Below, piece by piece: positions 8,511-16,278 of a stretch of 64,000 bases of DNA; the stretch's first letter is position 1; every line of letters starts with the position of its first letter. The notes under the pieces were generated by a model, which searched no databases, was not told the DNA's origin, and saw only the letters and a list, made by a program, of their open reading frames with translations. The position numbers and the translations under genes were made by a program. Source of the DNA: Catenulispora sp. EB89. GTDB lineage: Bacteria; Actinomycetota; Actinomycetes; Streptomycetales; Catenulisporaceae. The stretch covers positions 124,001 to 188,000 of the forward strand of contig NZ_JBGCCU010000005.1 in NCBI RefSeq assembly GCF_041261445.1, written 5' to 3'.

Positions 8511-9095
8511 CTACAACTGGGACGGGTGCCTCGTCGTCGAGTTCGGCTGCCACAGTGCGGGCATGGCGGGGCGTCCGACGCCGTAGGGACGCGGTCTCAT
8601 GGTTGGTGTATTGATCGGTCGCAGGGCAATCGAGCACCCCAACCTCTGAGCCCACACGACGTGTGCGATGGGTCGCGGGGGCACGCGTACCAACTCCCAC
8701 CGCTGGATTGAGTCGCGTGTGACGCCGATCAGTTCGCACAGTCTCCCCTGAGACATCCCCAAAGCTTGGCGACGATTTCTCAACGGCGAAGCCAAACAAC
8801 GTCGATCGAAGATCTCTTGCGTCTCCCCGGGGCGCGGGCGTACCGGACCGTACCGCGCTTCGCCTTCCCAGCCGACGATCACCAGGCGCAGGCCCAGCTC
8901 ACGACACCAGAGGATCAGGTGCTCCAGGGTCGGCTCGACTGCCCTTGTCTCCCACTCGGAGATAGCCCTCCCTCGGACCGGCAGACCTGCTGACAGCGCA
9001 TTCTGGGAGATCCCGACTTCCACGCGTGCGTGCCGCAGCCCGCCTATGATTTGGGCGAAGACCCGCTCCGCCGCGTCGTCAATATGCAGCGGCAT
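8511..9095 (-). CDS. Dual helix-turn-helix XRE protein (paralogue 1)
   Basis: 194-residue protein with two separate XRE-like HTHs: about residues 10-60 ('ISQNALSAGLPVRGRAISEWE') and about 115-165 ('MSQGRLCELIGVTRDSIQRWE'). The ATG at 9095 is preferred over the GTG at 9113 because the paralogues at 30208-30774 and 29473-30078 start at the equivalent residue. The linker contains a short beta region ('LRLVIVGWEGEARYGP'). It is very close to the 30208-30774 protein. Two DNA-binding domains in one chain suggest it bridges or recognises a bipartite operator. Confidence 0.8.
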   Translation of the reverse strand: MPLHIDDAAERVFAQIIGGLRHARVEVGISQNALSAGLPVRGRAISEWETRAVEPTLEHLILWCRELGLRLVIVGWEGEARYGPVRPRPGETQEIFDRRCLASPLRNRRQALGMSQGRLCELIGVTRDSIQRWELVRVPPRPIAHVVWAQRLGCSIALRPINTPTMRPRPYGVGRPAMPALWQPNSTTRHPSQL

Positions 9096-9369
9096 CGGCG
9101 CCCCTACCCCCACTCCCGGATTCCACTTTGTCTAGGTCCTCATCTGCACTGGCCGCAGTCAGGTCTGTCAGCGCGACCCATCGGAGAACACCGATGTCGA
9201 CTGGGGTCCGCACCAGAGCCACCGGCGTGCAGCAGATGAGCAGTTCCGGGAGGTCTCCCTCGGGGAGCTCGCACTTGCGGGTGGCTGGCAAGACGACCTC
9301 GCTCAACATGGGTTCCGTCCTCACCCGCACGACCGTGCCGGGTTCGAAATCCAGGCTCTCGGCGCTCAT
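9079..9369 (-). CDS. Hypothetical protein (96 aa)
   Basis: Small acidic protein without recognised domain. It overlaps the start of the dual-XRE gene by 17 bases and its own ATG overlaps the stop of the next upstream gene (ATGA), which supports coupled translation and argues it is real. The C-terminal tail is Gly/Ala/Asp-rich. Confidence 0.5.
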   Translation of the reverse strand: MSAESLDFEPGTVVRVRTEPMLSEVVLPATRKCELPEGDLPELLICCTPVALVRTPVDIGVLRWVALTDLTAASADEDLDKVESGSGGRGADAAAY

Positions 9370-9647
9370 TGCTCGCCGTCATCGCTAGCCGCGGTGCGGC
9401 GACGCGTTCCGCGGTACGGCTTGCGTTCAGTAAGCGCGGCTCGGACGAACGGCCGCACCAGTGACACCGGGGCCGATTCGGGTCGGCGATAGGAAGTTTC
9501 CGGTAACGAGAAATCAGCCGGCGGGTAGGCCGTCGAGCTCACTTCCTGAAAGGACTTCGCGCCCGCGTCGTATTCGAGCACGGTGATAGTCATCCCGATA
9601 GTGCCGGGGATCAGTCCGCGCTTTCTGTTGGTGGCCCAGATGGCCAT
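9366..9647 (-). CDS. Hypothetical AICE protein
   Basis: About 93 residues from ATG 9647, which has a GGAAGGG Shine-Dalgarno at good spacing. In-frame starts also exist at 9656 (ATG) and 9716 (GTG, which would overlap the upstream gene). Contains 'MTITVLEYDAGAKSFQEV', a beta-hairpin-like segment, and a basic C-terminus. Its stop overlaps the following start by four bases. Function unknown. Confidence 0.5.
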   Translation of the reverse strand: MAIWATNRKRGLIPGTIGMTITVLEYDAGAKSFQEVSSTAYPPADFSLPETSYRRPESAPVSLVRPFVRAALTERKPYRGTRRRTAASDDGEQ

Positions 9648-9679
9648 TGCACGCATCCCTTCCGCGAGGGGCAGGCCGA

Positions 9680-9892
9680 CTACGCCGCGCGACCGGTCCC
9701 CAAGCAGGGGCCGCACGGCTGCTGGTCGGAGATGTCAGCGGTGTCGTCGATGACCTCATGCACGATCGCCAGACGCGAGGTGACGTGCTTCCATCCGCGC
9801 CCGCGGCACGAGACGCACGGCAGGTCGATGCTCTCGGCTGTTTCCAGCGGTTCCTCGGTGTGCTCGTGTTCGATACGGGGCACTGACGACAT
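9680..9892 (-). CDS. Small protein with two CxxCxGxG zinc motifs
   Basis: 70-residue protein with 'CVSCRGRGW' and 'CGPCLGTGRA', the DnaJ-type Cys repeat (CxxCxGxG) in two copies about 33 residues apart, which together could bind one zinc ion. No J domain or other domain is present. First gene of the leftward regulatory operon, starting in a 92-bp divergent promoter region shared with the XRE-TPR gene. Small DnaJ-like zinc proteins are common accessory genes in actinomycete elements; their role is unknown. Confidence 0.7.
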   Translation of the reverse strand: MSSVPRIEHEHTEEPLETAESIDLPCVSCRGRGWKHVTSRLAIVHEVIDDTADISDQQPCGPCLGTGRAA

Positions 9893-9984
9893 GGTGTGAA
9901 CGTAAGGTCACTGCTGAACTGGAACCCGGAAAAACCCCCCGGGGTCCGGCGGGGGAGTGCGGTGAGGCTAGGGCTATGCGAGGA

Positions 9985-11208
9985 ATGACTGAGACCCTGA
10001 GCATCGGTGAGCGCGTCGCTTGGTATCGGCGGCGCCGTGGCATGTCGCAAGAGGTGTTGGCCGGCCTGGTCGGTCGGACCGCCGATTGGCTCGGACGGGT
10101 CGAGAACGGGAAGATCGATCTTGACCGGCTGTCGGTCATCAAGTCCCTGGCCGACGCCCTTGACGTGCAGATGGGCGACCTGTTGGCCGAGCCCTCATTG
10201 CTCGACTGGACCCAGGACGGCAAGGGCCGCACGGTATCCGCGCTGCGTGAAGCCCTGATGGACTACCGGCAGCTAACACCGCTGCTGAGCGGGGATGCGA
10301 ACGGCTTCCGACCTGACCTTGAAGTTCTCAAGCAGGAGGTCGGCGAGGCATGGACGGCATTCCAGGAAGGGCGGTTCGCCCGCGCGGCTCATGTGGTGCC
10401 GTCCGTGCTTTCGCTGGCGCAGGCCGCCACGCGTTCGTACAGCGGAGATCAGCAGCTTCAGGCGTACGTGCTGCTCGGCATGGCGTATCAGAGCGCGGCG
10501 CAGGTGCTCACGAAGATCGGAGAGACCGAGCTTGCTTGGATCGCCGCTGACCGCGGGCTGACCGCCGCACAGGTGTCCGGTGATCCGATCATCATCGGAT
10601 CGCTGTTCCGATCCGTGACGCACTGCCTGCTCTCCAACGGACGGTTCGACGCGGCAAAGCAGCTCACTGCGGACGCCGCTGGCTTCCTTCAGCCGCACGT
10701 GGCGGAAGCCTCGCCGGAGTTCCTGTCCATCTACGGCACTTTGTTCCTTGCCGGGTCCGTTGCCGCAGCTCGGTCCGACGACCGTGCGACCACCCGGACG
10801 TTCCTCGCCGAAGCCGAGGAGTCAGCCCGCCGGCTGGGCCAGGACGCTAACCACATGTGGACGGCGTTCGGTCCGACCAACGTCGCGATTCACCGCGTCG
10901 CCACGGCGATGGAGCTCGGCGACGTTCAGCTTGCGCTCGACCAAGGGCCGCAGCTCGACACGTCGCAGATGCCGACCGAGCGTCGTGTCCGGCACGCGCT
11001 CGAAGTTGCTCGCGCCTACGCTGCACGGAACCAGGTCGACGAGGCGCTGTCGTTGATACTGGACGCTGAGAGGCTTGCGCCTGAACAGGTTCGGTACCAC
11101 TACATCCCGCGCCAACTGGTCACTTCGTGGGTTCGGCGCCAGCACGGCAAGCCGAGCCTTGCCCTGTCCGATCTCGCCCAACGGATTCACGTGATCGAGT
11201 CACGCTGA
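9985..11208 (+). CDS. XRE regulator with TPR-like C-terminus
   Basis: 407-residue protein from ATG 9985 (CGAGGA ahead of it; an in-frame ATG at 9976 is less well placed). Residues 8-65 are a Cro/C1 HTH ('MSQEVLAGLVGRTADWLGRVE'). The remainder is helical repeat sequence resembling TPRs, the architecture of actinomycete signal-responsive regulators that bind peptides or partner proteins. Transcribed divergently from the small-gene operon and probably together with the Nudix gene 30 bp downstream. Likely the activator or switch partner of the GntR repressor. Confidence 0.82.
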   Translation: MTETLSIGERVAWYRRRRGMSQEVLAGLVGRTADWLGRVENGKIDLDRLSVIKSLADALDVQMGDLLAEPSLLDWTQDGKGRTVSALREALMDYRQLTPLLSGDANGFRPDLEVLKQEVGEAWTAFQEGRFARAAHVVPSVLSLAQAATRSYSGDQQLQAYVLLGMAYQSAAQVLTKIGETELAWIAADRGLTAAQVSGDPIIIGSLFRSVTHCLLSNGRFDAAKQLTADAAGFLQPHVAEASPEFLSIYGTLFLAGSVAAARSDDRATTRTFLAEAEESARRLGQDANHMWTAFGPTNVAIHRVATAMELGDVQLALDQGPQLDTSQMPTERRVRHALEVARAYAARNQVDEALSLILDAERLAPEQVRYHYIPRQLVTSWVRRQHGKPSLALSDLAQRIHVIESR

Positions 11209-11238
11209 CCTGTACGTGGCTCGGGCTAGAGTCGACTC

Positions 11239-11727
11239 ATGACCGAGCCGAACCCAGCCGAGTCGTTTGCCAGTGCCCGCGTAGCCTCTGGAGTCCTCTT
11301 CTTCGACACCGAGGGCCGCATCCTGCTAGTCAGGCCGTCGTACAAACCCGGTTGGGACCTCCCGGGCGGGTACGTCGAGATCGGCGAGACTCCCGTACAG
11401 GGCGCAGTGCGCGAGGTCCAGGAGGAGCTAGGCATCAAGCCGCCCATCGGCGCACTCTTGGTCGCCGACTGGGCGCCAGCCACGGGCGAAGGTGACAAGC
11501 TTCTGTTCGTCTTCGACGGCGGGGAACTCGCTCCCGAGTACCGCGACCGCATCGAGCTCGAAGCTGCCGAAATCGCCGGCTACGCCTTCCACGATCCCGA
11601 GCTCGTCGACACGCTGCTGATCCCACGCCTCGCACGCCGCGTCAAAGCCGCCATCGAGGCCCGATCGCAGTCCGCCACCCTGTACCTGGAACACGGCGAG
11701 ACGTACCGCGGCGCATTGCCGAATTGA
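11239..11727 (+). CDS. Nudix hydrolase
   Basis: 162-residue pyrophosphohydrolase with an intact Nudix box: Gly-x5-Glu, then 'REVQEELGI' giving the metal-binding Glu residues. The substrate is unknown; the family cleaves nucleoside diphosphates linked to another moiety. Nudix genes often travel with KorSA-type repressors in AICEs. The catalytic box here is complete, unlike the GntR-fused Nudix domain at 51768-52568. Confidence 0.92.
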   Translation: MTEPNPAESFASARVASGVLFFDTEGRILLVRPSYKPGWDLPGGYVEIGETPVQGAVREVQEELGIKPPIGALLVADWAPATGEGDKLLFVFDGGELAPEYRDRIELEAAEIAGYAFHDPELVDTLLIPRLARRVKAAIEARSQSATLYLEHGETYRGALPN

Positions 11728-12087
11728 GCTGTATCAGATCAAGGCGGCGCTACCGCGCCGCCGCCGGCCCGCCGCATCCCGGGCGTGCGGCCTGGCGGCC
11801 GGTCCCGGGCGCGGCGGCCGGCTCGGCACGGAGACCGCTTCTGGTCGCTCTTGGTCTGCCCGGCCGACGCTGGACCTGTTGGCGTGCCCCACCCGCGCGA
11901 CCGCCCTGCGCTCCGCAAGAACGGGGAAGCGTGGTCGCCCTAGTCTGTGGTCACCTTGCTGTCCCCCAGCCGAGCGACCCCGTGCGAGCCGCGTATCCCT
12001 CGCCCGCGCGTGGTCGTCCCTCTGGGATACCGCAAATCGTCGATGGTCTTACGTAGGCCGTTCGGGACGCTCTAGACTCGTGGGTTT
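11728..12087. other. Intergenic region, no gene seen
   Basis: 360 bp between the Nudix gene and the lipoprotein gene. It begins with a hairpin (11743-11762) and otherwise contains only Arg/Pro-rich frames without protein features. The final 30 bp contain a probable promoter for the lipoprotein gene. Confidence 0.45.
11743..11762 (+). terminator. Terminator hairpin after the Nudix gene
   Basis: Perfect 8-bp stem GGCGGCGC / GCGCCGCC with a TACC tetraloop, 16 nt after the Nudix stop codon. No T-tract. Confidence 0.55.
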
Positions 12088-12645
12088 GTGACCGATCGAC
12101 GAACAAGCCAATTGCCTGTGCTGCTTATCGCGGCGTTGATATGCGGCTCTATCAGCGCATGCGCGAGCCAAGCCACTGGAAGTTCCGGACCGAAACTTGC
12201 ACCGCTTGCGCTTCCGAGCAGAAGCGGAGCCCCATTGCCTGTTAGCGACGCAGGTGAACGCTATGAAGCGATAATCACGCCTCACAACGAAGACATCAAT
12301 GCCATAGGCTCCGCGGTCGAGGCGGGGCAGCCATGGTCAGTGGTACGTGCGCTCGTGGTCAAGGCCTTCCAGGACAACGACGCCGAAGCGAAGAACCTTG
12401 CGTCTACTGCCTGGCCGAGCGATGTTACCCCGTTTGTGGATGATCTTGTGCAGGATGATCTAGCCCAGCGGCAACGGTGGAGTGACGCGGCTAACGCTAC
12501 AAATGAGCATGATTTTGACGCCCTTCTAGAGGCCGCCTACCACAGCCCAGATGGTGGGCAAGGCGCAGCCACACGGATACGCGAGTTGCTTGGGCTGGAT
12601 GGGCCAGGCAATGCTCCAGCACTCACACCATCGGCAGCGAGTTAG
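12088..12645 (+). CDS. Putative lipoprotein (AICE cargo)
   Basis: 185-residue exported protein from GTG 12088. The N-terminus has a short basic start, a hydrophobic core ('LPVLLIAALICG') and a lipobox-like 'SISAC' that would be cleaved before the Cys and lipidated. The mature part is hydrophilic and mostly helical with no known domain. Base composition looks less G+C-rich than its neighbours. It is the last gene before the right attachment site, a position typical of recently acquired cargo. Confidence 0.65.
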   Translation: MTDRRTSQLPVLLIAALICGSISACASQATGSSGPKLAPLALPSRSGAPLPVSDAGERYEAIITPHNEDINAIGSAVEAGQPWSVVRALVVKAFQDNDAEAKNLASTAWPSDVTPFVDDLVQDDLAQRQRWSDAANATNEHDFDALLEAAYHSPDGGQGAATRIRELLGLDGPGNAPALTPSAAS

Positions 12646-12822
12646 GTATCAAGAAAGGCTGCTGATCGGCTGGTCGGTGAAGATCGATCTTCTCGTGCCC
12701 GCTGTGTGCCCGTACGGAGCTGATCTCATGGTCACTGGCGGACACTCACGGGCGCGACCGTGGCGGCGAGAAGGTCAGCGGCCAGCATGCTCGGCCGTTT
12801 GATCCCTATGGGCATAGTCAGG

Positions 12823-12866
12823 GCTTTGCAAGCAGGGGGTTAGGGGTTCGAGTCCCCTTGGCTCCA
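12823..12866 (+). repeat. Internal attachment site: second copy of the tRNA-Ala 3' half
   Basis: Identical to 1719-1737 over 19 bp and to most of the remaining tRNA end. The T stem reads AGGGG/CCCCT instead of GCGAG/CTCGT, so both strands changed and pairing is kept. It is not a whole tRNA because the acceptor 5' strand, D arm and half of the anticodon stem are missing. It marks the right end of the AICE and the left end of the element whose integrase starts 167 bp further on. Confidence 0.85.
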
Positions 12867-12903
12867 CCCTCGAATGTATTTGTCAATACTCGAACAGCTG
12901 GTG

Positions 12904-12931
12904 ACGGCCCTGACCCGCAGGTCAGGGCCGT
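12904..12931 (+). terminator. Rho-independent terminator beyond the internal attachment site
   Basis: Perfect 12-bp stem ACGGCCCTGACC / GGTCAGGGCCGT, 4-nt loop, followed by TTTTTC. It occupies the same position relative to the tRNA end as the 1781-1819 hairpin but has a different sequence, as expected if each element brings its own terminator. Confidence 0.8.
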
Positions 12932-13032
12932 TTTTCGCGGTCACGGTGTTCGAATGTCGGGTCCCATCGGGACCCGTCCAAGACCAGGGTTTAGCGGTGC
13001 TTCTGGTGTATTGGTGGTGGCGTTTTCAGCCT

Positions 13033-14427
13033 TCAGGCGTCGATATCGAGCTCCGGCTCAGTCCACTCCAGCGCCTCTTCGATGCGCCGTCGAGCGAGGT
13101 CTTCCTGACCGTCGATGCACTTGGCGTAGGTGCTGAGCAGCATCTCCACGCTATGGCCGGCCCACTCGGCGACCTGCGGCGCGGCGACGCCCGCATTGAG
13201 CCATGTGGACACGCAGGCGTGGCGTAGGTCATATGGGCGCTTGGCCAGCGGTGATTCGTACTGGGCCGGGCTCAGCACGGTGTCACGCGTCCGGGACCAC
13301 ACGTTGGCGAACGTCGCGTAGCGCAGCGGGCCACCGTCGGCGCGGACGAACAGGCGACCATCGCTGGCGGTGCCGAACTCATCAATGTGTGCGCGCAGGT
13401 GAAGGACTAGCTCTGGGCAGGCAGGCACAGTGCGGCTCTCGTTCTTCGCGCGGTGCTTGAGTGCCTTGCGTGGGCTTTCCTCGCCTTCGTCTGTCCAGAT
13501 CGGTGCGGCATAGGGTGCCGCACCAGAGAGGCACAACGTGCCCCACGCGCCCTTTCTCTTCGGAAGGGTGCAGTCCTGAAGCCGCAGGGCGAGAGCTTCG
13601 CTGGGACGCAGACCGGCGTAGTACATGGCTGCGAAGAAGCTCACCAAGCGAGGGCCAGTGGTTCCCTGACCACGAACTCCGTTGATAAGTGCGCGGGCCT
13701 GAGGCGGATTGACGACGACACGCCGGTCGACCGTTGTGACCTTGCGGGGCGGCGTCGTGTGGATCTTCTCCATGGGATCGGCAGTCAGCCGACCGAGCTC
13801 AATGCCGTACTTGATCGCCCCGGACAACCCCTTCATCTTGTTGCGGTAGGTGTCTGGTGCGAACGGCTTGCCTTCGTGGCTGGTCGTGGTGCTGTTGTAG
13901 GCAACACGGGCGATCTTGGGATCAGCCAGCGCGGACAAGGGGAGCGAGTGTCTCTCAATCCAGGCGATTGCATCGGCATGGTCGGCACTCGGTTGCCCGG
14001 CTGTGCGGGCGGTCTTGTTGAACGCCCAGCTGCTCAGCGCGCGGAAGCTGACGCTGTACTCTGGTGCGCCCTCCTCGCGGTCGACCAAGGCCAGTGTGGT
14101 CGTTGCCAACGCGCCGGCGAGGGTTCGCCGCGATCCCGGCTGGAGGGCTGGCCACTTCATGTCCATGAACTCCATTGCGTGCGTATAGAAGCTCACTCCG
14201 GTGAGGCGATGGCGCATCTCGGGCTCGGGCAGCCCGGTCTCGTCGTCGAACGGTTCGCCGCGTCGTTGAGCCGCTACGAACTCCGCCCGGCGGCTCTCGG
14301 CGAGTGCTTTGACGGCGAAGGTCTGAGGGAAGTCCCTGCCTGCCACACTCCATCTGAGCGTGTAGGTGGTCTTCTTCTTGTTCCTGTTGGTCCTGATGCC
14401 CCAGACCCGGACGTCGTGGCTGAGCAA
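13033..14427 (-). CDS. int: Tyrosine integrase of the second element
   Basis: 464-residue phage-type tyrosine recombinase. Arg274 lies in 'GLRPSEALAL'. The second box is 'PYDLRHACVSTW', where Tyr stands at the usual His of H-x-x-R, a substitution seen in many actinobacterial integrases. 'EWAGHS' gives the next His and 'LLSTYAK' the nucleophile Tyr near the C-terminus. It is only distantly similar to the AICE integrase although both sit beside copies of the same tRNA end. The gene reads toward its attachment site. Confidence 0.92.
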   Translation of the reverse strand: MLSHDVRVWGIRTNRNKKKTTYTLRWSVAGRDFPQTFAVKALAESRRAEFVAAQRRGEPFDDETGLPEPEMRHRLTGVSFYTHAMEFMDMKWPALQPGSRRTLAGALATTTLALVDREEGAPEYSVSFRALSSWAFNKTARTAGQPSADHADAIAWIERHSLPLSALADPKIARVAYNSTTTSHEGKPFAPDTYRNKMKGLSGAIKYGIELGRLTADPMEKIHTTPPRKVTTVDRRVVVNPPQARALINGVRGQGTTGPRLVSFFAAMYYAGLRPSEALALRLQDCTLPKRKGAWGTLCLSGAAPYAAPIWTDEGEESPRKALKHRAKNESRTVPACPELVLHLRAHIDEFGTASDGRLFVRADGGPLRYATFANVWSRTRDTVLSPAQYESPLAKRPYDLRHACVSTWLNAGVAAPQVAEWAGHSVEMLLSTYAKCIDGQEDLARRRIEEALEWTEPELDIDA

Positions 14428-14501
14428 ATGGATCTCCTCGCTGTGGTGAGAGGACCGGCCCTCCGGGGTCCGGTAGGGCCGGTCTCGGGGGTCGGGCCGA
14501 G

Positions 14502-14810
14502 CTATCGAGTCGTGTCCTCGCAGGCGGCGATGAACGCCGTCAGAGCGGAACGCCGGATGCGGACGGTTCCGTTGGGCAGGCGAAGGCTCGCCGGCCCCTT
14601 GCGATGAGCACGCCAGCGGTAGAAGGTGGCTCGGGCGATGCCGAGTTCTTCGCAGACTTCGATGATGCTGAGGAGTTCGTCGCGCGGCGCCGAACGAGCC
14701 CTTACGGCTCGAGACGGAGCCTGCAGGGTCGAGACTTCAGCCGGCGGCAGAAGCTCGGAACCGCGGATTGGCCGGGACTTCTGGGCGGATTCATCGGACG
14801 GTGCCATCAC
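14502..14810 (-). CDS. Excisionase-like helix-turn-helix protein
   Basis: 102-residue protein whose C-terminal two-thirds is a MerR/Xis-type HTH ('LLSIIEVCEELGIARATFYRW', then 'LRLPNGTVRIRRSALTAF'). The N-terminal 35 residues are low complexity. It lies just upstream of the integrase gene in the same direction, so it is the likely recombination directionality factor. Confidence 0.8.
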   Translation of the reverse strand: MMAPSDESAQKSRPIRGSELLPPAEVSTLQAPSRAVRARSAPRDELLSIIEVCEELGIARATFYRWRAHRKGPASLRLPNGTVRIRRSALTAFIAACEDTTR

Positions 14811-14888
14811 GATCCTCCAAATACTTGGCGACTGCCGGGCGGTGGCTGGTGTTGGATTGGCTCCCCAGAGGCTGTCTGCGGAACTGGA

Positions 14889-15128
14889 TCATGCAGACTC
14901 GGCCTTGACGGCTGCGGCCTCGAAATCAGCGAGAGCCGTGATCGGAACTCGGATGGCGCCGCCCTTGGTGCCGAAGCGGTATGCCGTGAGCTTCCCGGCG
15001 TCGATCGCCCTGTAGACCGTTGCTCGATTGAGCCCGTACATTTCGGCGACCTCGCCGACCGACAAGACGCGCCGACCCACGGCAGATACCTGCGTGTGGG
15101 CGACAGAGCTTTCCTGCTCGTTTGTCAT
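14889..15128 (-). CDS. Second excisionase-like helix-turn-helix protein
   Basis: 79-residue HTH17/MerR-type protein ('LSVGEVAEMYGLNRATVYRAI', then 'LTAYRFGTKGGAIRVPITAL'). Different from the preceding protein although the fold is the same. Elements with two such genes often use one for excision and the other as a transfer or replication regulator; which does which cannot be told from sequence. Confidence 0.78.
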   Translation of the reverse strand: MTNEQESSVAHTQVSAVGRRVLSVGEVAEMYGLNRATVYRAIDAGKLTAYRFGTKGGAIRVPITALADFEAAAVKAESA

Positions 15129-15295
15129 CTGCGCTCCTGGATTCTTGGCTGTTGCGATGTACTTCGGCCCTGGTAGCGGTCTGCGAACCAGGGCTCCTCA
15201 CTGCCGTGGGCAGTTGATGGACGGGTCAGCTCAACCCGAAATCCCGTGTCTCATTTGTCAACTACTTGACACTATGGATGATGGTGACGCTCCAG

Positions 15296-15934
15296 CTATG
15301 CGTCATTGGTGGGCGACACGGCTCGTAGGACGACGATTTCCTCATTTCGAGTGAGCCTGCAACGCATCTGACACTGGCCACGGTCGGGAACGGGCACGAC
15401 CACCACTTCGAACTCCGATCGGGCGCCGACTTCGCTAAGCAGCTCGGCGAGGTCTCGACAGAAGGGCTGGCGGATCTCCGCTCGAACCACGACGTGCCCG
15501 CCTTCGCGCACCAACTGGCGAGCGGCGCCGAGTGCATCCGAGAGGCGCTGCACGACGCCGGCCACCTCCACGCGCCCGTGAACGCCGAGGACTCCAGCGC
15601 GCGAGAGGTCTACAAACACCAGCGATGCTCGATGCAACGAGTCGGAACCCACGAGCTGAGGTACGTCAGCCAACTCGCCCACGACGACGGCAGCAAAGCC
15701 CGGTCCTCCGTGAACCGTGGCTTGGACAACGGCTTCCCGCGCCTCACGCGCGAGCCTCGAATTGCGCTCGATCCCGATCGCGAGGCGGTCTGCGTGGATC
15801 GCTTCGACCAGTGCTCGGCCAGATCCACAGCCGAGATCGACGACGAGTTCGCCTGGCTCCGTGTAGCGGGCGATGGCCAACGCAGCGACGGTGCGTTGAG
15901 GTGCCTCGTGTTTCTGGCTGATGGCGAGATTCAA
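15296..15934 (-). CDS. SAM-dependent methyltransferase-like protein
   Basis: 212-residue Rossmann-fold protein with a clear SAM-binding motif I ('VVDLGCGSGRAL', about residue 32) and an acidic motif II region ('AIGIERN'). A D/N/S-P-P-Y catalytic motif IV of DNA N-methyltransferases is not present; the equivalent strand reads 'LVFVDLSRAG'. The chain resembles element-borne orphan DNA methylases in length and order but may be an inactive derivative or act on a different substrate. It is the first gene of the leftward unit that leads to the integrase. Confidence 0.6.
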   Translation of the reverse strand: MNLAISQKHEAPQRTVAALAIARYTEPGELVVDLGCGSGRALVEAIHADRLAIGIERNSRLAREAREAVVQATVHGGPGFAAVVVGELADVPQLVGSDSLHRASLVFVDLSRAGVLGVHGRVEVAGVVQRLSDALGAARQLVREGGHVVVRAEIRQPFCRDLAELLSEVGARSEFEVVVVPVPDRGQCQMRCRLTRNEEIVVLRAVSPTNDA

Positions 15935-16278
15935 CCTGAGTGCCTCGTTTCGGACTGACGATCCGGGAAACTCGTGCTGATCCGGATCTGTGGTTTGTGT
16001 CAGTCCCGAAAGCGTGCTTTTCGCTAGCTAGGGGTCGCCGCCGAATGGGTGAATCGTCACGTTAGGGCGTCATGGACGAGCAAAAGGGGGCTGAGCCGTC
16101 AGGGGAAACCTGAGCTCGGGGCCGTTTTAGCTTTTTGGCCGGCCAACCTTTCTGCCGCCTGCAGGCTGCCATGGAGCTGAGGCCCCTCGTACGTGATGGC
16201 GGTAGTGGTTTCGCGGGCGGAGCCACGGCGAATCAGTAGTTTCTGCTGACAGACTGCGACGAATCCAGAACGACGGCG
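15935..16278. other. Intergenic region, no gene seen
   Basis: 344 bp between the methyltransferase-like and cold-shock genes, with somewhat lower G+C. One 13-codon frame (ATG at 16072) is too short to support. It probably contains the promoter of the leftward methyltransferase-to-integrase unit. No clear repeat or hairpin stands out. Confidence 0.4.

Larger units (their letters stand above)
1763..12866. mobile_element. Integrated AICE (pSAM2-type integrative conjugative element)
   Basis: Delimited by the tRNA-Ala 3' end and the second partial tRNA copy at 12823-12866. Gene order from the tRNA is integrase, excisionase, rolling-circle Rep, FtsK/SpoIIIE-type translocase, two conserved small proteins, XRE, KorSA-like GntR, dual XRE, three small proteins, then on the other strand XRE-TPR, Nudix and a lipoprotein. 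This is the classic organisation of AICEs, which transfer double-stranded DNA between hyphae with one TraB-like translocase. The Rep frame contains a stop, so independent replication may be lost. No Spd spread proteins are recognised. Confidence 0.88.

Noticed and set aside
12823-12866. Possible second functional tRNA-Ala gene
   Set aside because: Only the anticodon 3' part, T arm and acceptor 3' strand are present; sequence upstream of 12823 does not complete a cloverleaf.
13453-14607. Long rightward frame of 384 codons
   Set aside because: Antisense to the second integrase, whose catalytic motifs are clear; no protein features of its own.
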